Positions 60,634 through 64,000 of a stretch of DNA of 64,000 nucleotides are shown in pieces. A model generated the notes under the pieces. The model made no database searches. It saw nothing but the letters and a program-made list of their open reading frames with translations, and was not told the DNA's origin. How positions within the stretch are numbered: position 1 is the stretch's first letter; each line of letters opens with the position of its first letter. Position numbers and translations under genes: made by a program. This DNA is from Streptomyces diacarni (GTDB lineage: Bacteria; Actinomycetota; Actinomycetes; Streptomycetales; Streptomycetaceae), in contig NZ_QOIN01000048.1 of the NCBI RefSeq assembly GCF_003323715.1, positions 682,001 through 746,000 of the forward strand, in the 5' to 3' direction.

Positions 60634-61011
60634 ATGGCAGACCAGAAACTCGATGATGCGTCACTCAAGAAGAAGGAAGAGTGGCTCGTCGCCAAGATCG
60701 AGAACATCAATGGTCAGGTCCGGGGACTGCAGGGCGTCATCGATGCGATCGAGGGCCAGTGGGAGGGCATCGGCGCCCACGCCTTCGATGTGAAGCAGAA
60801 CGAGATCAACAACCGGATGAAGCAGCTGAACCGGCTTCTGGCCTATTTCCTGGAAGGAATCGAGGCGGCTCGGAAGCTCTCCGGTGGCAACGAAGACGAC
60901 ATTGCGCAGGCTCTTCGCGGTGTCGATGTCGTCGACAGCGGCTACGGTGTGAACCCCGATGGGCAGCCCGCCTCCAAGCTGGACATGTATTCGCCGCCGG
61001 CTCCGAGGTGA
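60634..61011 (+). CDS. esxB: WXG100 family protein (EsxB-like)
   Basis: A 125-residue helical-hairpin protein with the WxG turn at W43-E44-G45 in IEGQWEGIGAHAFDVKQ. It carries a 40-residue tail after the second helix (SGYGVNPDGQPASKLDMYSPPAP), so it is longer than a minimal WXG100. It would dimerise with the next gene's product and be exported by the EccC motor. The ATG has GGAAGGGAAGG immediately upstream. The name follows gene order in Streptomyces ESX loci; which of the two is A or B cannot be decided from sequence alone. Confidence 0.85.
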   Translation: MADQKLDDASLKKKEEWLVAKIENINGQVRGLQGVIDAIEGQWEGIGAHAFDVKQNEINNRMKQLNRLLAYFLEGIEAARKLSGGNEDDIAQALRGVDVVDSGYGVNPDGQPASKLDMYSPPAPR

Positions 61012-61069
61012 ACGAGCAGCGCAGCTGAGAACGCTCGTTGGGTGAGAGTCGCGTAGGGGCGGATCTCAC
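61011..61069 (+). other. two small hairpins between esxB and esxA
   Basis: AACGAGC (61011-61017) pairs with GCTCGTT (61033-61039), and GTGAGA (61042-61047) pairs with TCTCAC (61064-61069). The first begins on the last base of the esxB stop codon. They may protect the upstream message or tune the ratio of the two proteins. Confidence 0.4.
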
Positions 61070-61101
61070 AAAGAATAACGTCCTGTCACGGAGGGGAAGT
61101 A

Positions 61102-61413
61102 ATGCCTAAGTCCTACAAAGAAGGGCTGACAGTAACCTATGCCAGCTTGGAGGAGGCGGCCAAGGCGATCGAGAAGCTCGGCGGCGACCTGAACGAGGAT
61201 CTCGGCGAGATCCGTAAGCAGGTCGAAGGGATTTCCTCGGTCTGGGACGGCGAGGCGAAGACCGCCTACCAGGAGACCATGCGGAAGTGGGACCACCAGA
61301 CGAGCGAGGTCCACCAGGCCCTCCAGCAGATCGCCAAGGTCATTCGCCTGGGTAAGGACGGCTACCAGGCCACGGACCTGAAAGCGGCGAAGTGGTTCCA
61401 CCCGGCCGGCTGA
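61102..61413 (+). CDS. esxA: WXG100 family protein (EsxA-like)
   Basis: A 103-residue WXG100 protein with the turn W48-D49-G50 in ISSVWDGEAKTAYQETM and, at the C-terminus, Y88-QAT-D92, matching the YxxxD/E export signal of type VII substrates. The ATG has GGAGGGGAAG upstream. It is the partner of the preceding WXG100 protein. A strong hairpin follows, which ends the operon. Confidence 0.9.
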   Translation: MPKSYKEGLTVTYASLEEAAKAIEKLGGDLNEDLGEIRKQVEGISSVWDGEAKTAYQETMRKWDHQTSEVHQALQQIAKVIRLGKDGYQATDLKAAKWFHPAG

Positions 61414-61448
61414 TGAGCCGCTGACCGACGGGCGTCGAGTGAGCCACC

Positions 61449-61485
61449 AAGGGGAGGGCGGTGTTGCGAACACCGCCCTCCCCTT
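61449..61485. terminator. hairpin terminator after esxA
   Basis: A perfect 17-bp inverted repeat (61449-61465 with 61469-61485, arm beginning AAGGGGAGGGCGG) with a 3-base loop GCG. It lies between the convergent esxA and DUF397 genes and probably stops transcription from both sides. Confidence 0.85.
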
Positions 61486-61530
61486 ACGCGTGGGGCCCGC
61501 CAGTGGGCTGGGAGGTTCGCCCCCGCCTCC

Positions 61531-61791
61531 TCATTCCGCCACGCCCCCATTGCGTACCGTCGGCTCCAGGTCGAATTCGCCGTCGCGTGCGCCGAGGACG
61601 AAGGCGTGCCATTCGGCGGCGGTGTAGCGCAGGACGACGTCGGGTTCCTTGGAGTTGCGCATGGCGACGGCGCCGCCGGCGATGTGGGCGATCTCGACGC
61701 GTTCGTCCTCGGGGCTGCCTGGGGCGCTTTCCCAGACGGCGTCGGAGATGTCCAACGCGTACAGCTCTTCCTTTTCCTGCTGAGTACCCAC
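61531..61791 (-). CDS. DUF397-family protein
   Basis: An 86-residue protein with the DUF397 pattern: DISDAVWESAPG, VEIAHIAGGAVAMRNSKEPDVVLRYT, and EWHAFVLGARDGEFD. In Streptomyces such proteins usually accompany an XRE-type DNA-binding protein and act as its partner or antitoxin-like element, but no such gene is adjacent here within the window. The GTG start MGTQQEKEEL follows GGGAG eight bases upstream; a longer start would add a basic low-complexity stretch. Confidence 0.75.
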   Translation of the reverse strand: MGTQQEKEELYALDISDAVWESAPGSPEDERVEIAHIAGGAVAMRNSKEPDVVLRYTAAEWHAFVLGARDGEFDLEPTVRNGGVAE

Positions 61792-61954
61792 CGGTGGCTC
61801 TCCCTTCGCGCGCTTCGTGCGGGTCAAGACTACGTGGCGTGGTGGGTGGCGCACAGGCCGTCCGCCCGAGAGGGCACCTTTCCGCGCCTACACCTGTTGT
61901 CGGGTCGTGGGGCGCCCGCCCGAAGGTGCTCTTCACGCGACGGGCGCCCCCTTC

Positions 61955-64000
61955 CTACTGCTCGTCTGGCAGCCATCCCAGCTGGACCAGCGGGGTTCCG
62001 CGCTTGCGGGAGACGAAGAAGCCGCGGCCTGGGGGCATGGGGCGGGGGCGGACGTTGCCGAGGAGGTCGCCCTCGTTGGGGTCGCCGGACAGGAGGACGC
62101 CTTGGGCGCCGAGTTCCTTGATGCGGGTCATGAAGGACTCGAACATGGAGCGTGAGGCGCCGGCCGAGCTGCGGGCGATGAGGAAGCGTACGCCGACGTC
62201 GCGGGAGAAGGGCAGGTGCTCGGTGAGGACGGACAGCGGGTTGCCGCTGGAGGTGGCGACGAGTTCGTAGTCGTCGACGACGATGAAGATCTGCGGCCCG
62301 GTCCACCAGCTGCGGTCTCTGAGCTGCTGCGGGGTCACGTCGGGGGAGGGCGCGCGCCGGTCCATCAGGTCGCGGAGCGCGTTCATGTGCGTTTCCATGG
62401 TGTTGGACATGGGCGCGTATTCGAGCAGGTGGGTGTCGGGGATGGCGCCGAGGAGCGAGCGGCGGTAGTCGCCGACGACGATTTTCGCCTCGTCGCCGGA
62501 GTAGCGCTGGGTGATCTGTTGGACGAGGAGCCGCAGCAGCGCGGTCTTGCCGGATTCGCTCTCGCCGAAGACGAGGAAGAACGGGTCGGTTTCGAAGTCG
62601 ACGAAGACGGGTTCGAGGTTGTTCTCGTCGATGGCGAAGGCGATGCCGCGTTCGGGGTGTTCTCCGCCGCCGGGGAGCCGTCCCGCGGGGAGTTCGCGGG
62701 GCAGGAGCCGGACGCGGGGGGCCGGGTCGCCCTGCCAGTGTGCGACCACGGAGCGGCACATTTCGGCGCTGGCGTCGGCGAGGTCGTCGTCGGAGCCGAC
62801 GCCGTCGATGCGGGGGACGGCCGTCATGAAGTGCAGGGCTTCCATGGTCTGGCCGCGTCCGGGGACGCCGGCGGGCACGTTGGCGGCGACCTTGCGGTTG
62901 AACTCGGAGTCCATGGTGTCGCCGAGCCGCATTTCGAGGCGGTTCATCAGCAGGTCTTTGAGGGCGGCCCGTACCTCCATGTTGCGGGAGGCGGTGATGA
63001 CCAGGTGGATGCCGTAGCCCAGGCCTCGGGCCGCGATGTCACCGATGACGTCGGTGAGGCCTTCGTAGTCGTTGCGGAAGTTGCCCCAGCCGTCGATGAC
63101 GAGGAAGACGTCGCCCCAGGCCTGGTCGGTGATCTGGCCGCGGGAGCGGCGCCTGCGGTAGGTGGCGATGGAGTCGATGCTGTGGGCGCGGAAGTACTCC
63201 TCGCGGCGGTTGAGGATGCCGTAGACCTCGGCGATCGTGCGGCGGACCCGTTCGGGGTCGAGGCGGGAGGCGGTGCCGCCGACGTGGGGGAGGTCGGCGA
63301 CCGCGGACATGCCGCCGCCACCGAAGTCGAGCCCGTAGAACTGGACCTCTGCGGGGGTGTGGGTGAGGGCGAACGACGAGATGAGGGTCCGTACGAGGGT
63401 GGACTTGCCGGACTGGGGGCCGCCGACGACGAGCATGTGGCCCGCGGCGCCGGAGAAGTCGAGGTACAGCGGGTCGCGGCGCTGTTCGAAGGGCTTGTCG
63501 ACGAGGCCGACGGGGACGACGAGCTGGCCGAGGCGGGGGTAGTCGGGGACGGTGAGGCCGCGGCCTTCGACGGGGGCGAGCCCGGGGAGGAGGTCGTCGA
63601 GGGGGGAGGCGCTGTCGAGCGGGGGCAGCCACACCTGGTGGGCGGGTGTGCCCTGGCCTTCGAGGCGCCGTACGACGACGTCGAGGACGGTGTCGGCCAG
63701 CGCGTCGTCGTCGGCGCCGCCGGCGGGCTGGGCGGGCACGGGGGCGACGGTGTCGGGGTCGGGGCGCTGTACCGGCACCTCGGCGGCGGTGAACAGCACG
63801 GGGCGCCGGTTCCCGGCGACGGGTCCGACGAGGGCTTCGCCGTCGCTGCCCGCGCGGTAGACGCCGGAGACGTAGGCGGCCTTGAAGCGGGTCATCTCGT
63901 CGGTGCCGAACTTCAGGTAGCCGGACCCGGGTACGGACGGCAGGTGGTAGGCGTCGGGGACGCCGAGTGCGGCGCGGGACTCGGCGGCGGAGAAGGTGCG
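61955..64000 (-). CDS. eccC: type VII secretion ATPase EccC, C-terminal part (5' end beyond window)
   Basis: C-terminal 681 residues of the FtsK/SpoIIIE-type motor of the ESX system; the start and the first ATPase domain lie beyond the window. The visible part begins RTFSAAESRAALGVPDAYHLPSVPGSGYLKF. The second ATPase domain has GGPQSGKST as Walker A and VFLVIDGWGNF as Walker B; the third has GESESGKTALL and IFIVVDDYEL. Neither shows the usual DE pair at Walker B, in line with known EccC proteins in which only the first domain is a full ATPase. The gene follows esxA/DUF397 on the opposite strand. Confidence 0.93.
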   Translation of the reverse strand, partial: RTFSAAESRAALGVPDAYHLPSVPGSGYLKFGTDEMTRFKAAYVSGVYRAGSDGEALVGPVAGNRRPVLFTAAEVPVQRPDPDTVAPVPAQPAGGADDDALADTVLDVVVRRLEGQGTPAHQVWLPPLDSASPLDDLLPGLAPVEGRGLTVPDYPRLGQLVVPVGLVDKPFEQRRDPLYLDFSGAAGHMLVVGGPQSGKSTLVRTLISSFALTHTPAEVQFYGLDFGGGGMSAVADLPHVGGTASRLDPERVRRTIAEVYGILNRREEYFRAHSIDSIATYRRRRSRGQITDQAWGDVFLVIDGWGNFRNDYEGLTDVIGDIAARGLGYGIHLVITASRNMEVRAALKDLLMNRLEMRLGDTMDSEFNRKVAANVPAGVPGRGQTMEALHFMTAVPRIDGVGSDDDLADASAEMCRSVVAHWQGDPAPRVRLLPRELPAGRLPGGGEHPERGIAFAIDENNLEPVFVDFETDPFFLVFGESESGKTALLRLLVQQITQRYSGDEAKIVVGDYRRSLLGAIPDTHLLEYAPMSNTMETHMNALRDLMDRRAPSPDVTPQQLRDRSWWTGPQIFIVVDDYELVATSSGNPLSVLTEHLPFSRDVGVRFLIARSSAGASRSMFESFMTRIKELGAQGVLLSGDPNEGDLLGNVRPRPMPPGRGFFVSRKRGTPLVQLGWLPDEQ

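Noticed and set aside
61484..61936. A longer basic protein overlapping the DUF397 gene on the minus strand
   Set aside because: It is an Arg/Pro-rich shadow frame; the DUF397 frame has a ribosome binding site and family pattern.

Overview
The window is very GC-rich, strongly coding, uses many GTG and a few TTG starts, and carries gene orders typical of actinomycetes. The mix of a polyamine-uptake locus, the dxr-rseP-ispG trio, the rimP-nusA-ylxR-infB-rbfA-truB cluster and a divergent ESX (type VII secretion) locus with two mycosins points to a Streptomyces or close relative chromosome core. No tRNA, rRNA, CRISPR array, insertion sequence or prophage was recognised.

Layout. 1-10 kb: polyamine/GABA catabolism (truncated aminobutyraldehyde dehydrogenase, spermidine/putrescine ABC transporter potD-A-B-C, FAD-dependent amine oxidoreductase, a PAP2 phosphatase, and gabT facing the other way). 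10-19.5 kb: an orphan VirD4/TraG-like membrane ATPase, a PucR-type regulator, a second aldehyde dehydrogenase, a TetR regulator translationally coupled to a phosphotriesterase-like hydrolase, and a calcineurin-type phosphoesterase. 19.6-24.4 kb: a 48-residue membrane protein, a NarL-type two-component system and an acyl-CoA dehydrogenase. 24.3-33.8 kb: a doubtful minus-strand gene, then dxr-rseP-ispG (MEP isoprenoid pathway plus a site-2 protease), two GNAT acetyltransferases, proS and a degenerate aminoglycoside-phosphotransferase-like protein. 33.8-35 kb: a ferritin-like DUF4439 protein and its overlapping lipoprotein partner. 35.4-47.9 kb: rimP, nusA, ylxR, infB, a DUF503 protein, rbfA, truB, a large trypsin-like/P-loop protein, and ribF. 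48-64 kb: the ESX locus, with an EspI-like ATPase, an ESX-associated protein and eccE on the minus strand; eccB, mycP, a helical protein, a PPE/WxG-like protein, a second mycosin and two WXG100 proteins on the plus strand; then a DUF397 protein and the truncated eccC on the minus strand.

How the genes work together. Polyamines imported by PotABCD would be oxidised by the FAD enzyme and the aldehyde dehydrogenases to GABA, which GabT converts to succinate semialdehyde; the PucR-type protein is the plausible regulator. In the ESX locus EccB, EccC and EccE (with EccD outside the window) would form the membrane machine that exports the WXG100 pair, with the mycosins as membrane-anchored proteases.

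The most unusual points are: (i) many gaps, mostly just downstream of stop codons, hold a different short tandem repeat array, the cleanest being six consecutive 23-bp units at 19769-19906; (ii) a divergent eccE/eccB promoter region packed with helically phased repeats; (iii) a conserved-position 1195-residue protein whose protease-like and ATPase-like domains both show substitutions at the key residue (Ser to Thr, Lys to Arg). All functional calls come from reading motifs by eye; no database search was run.
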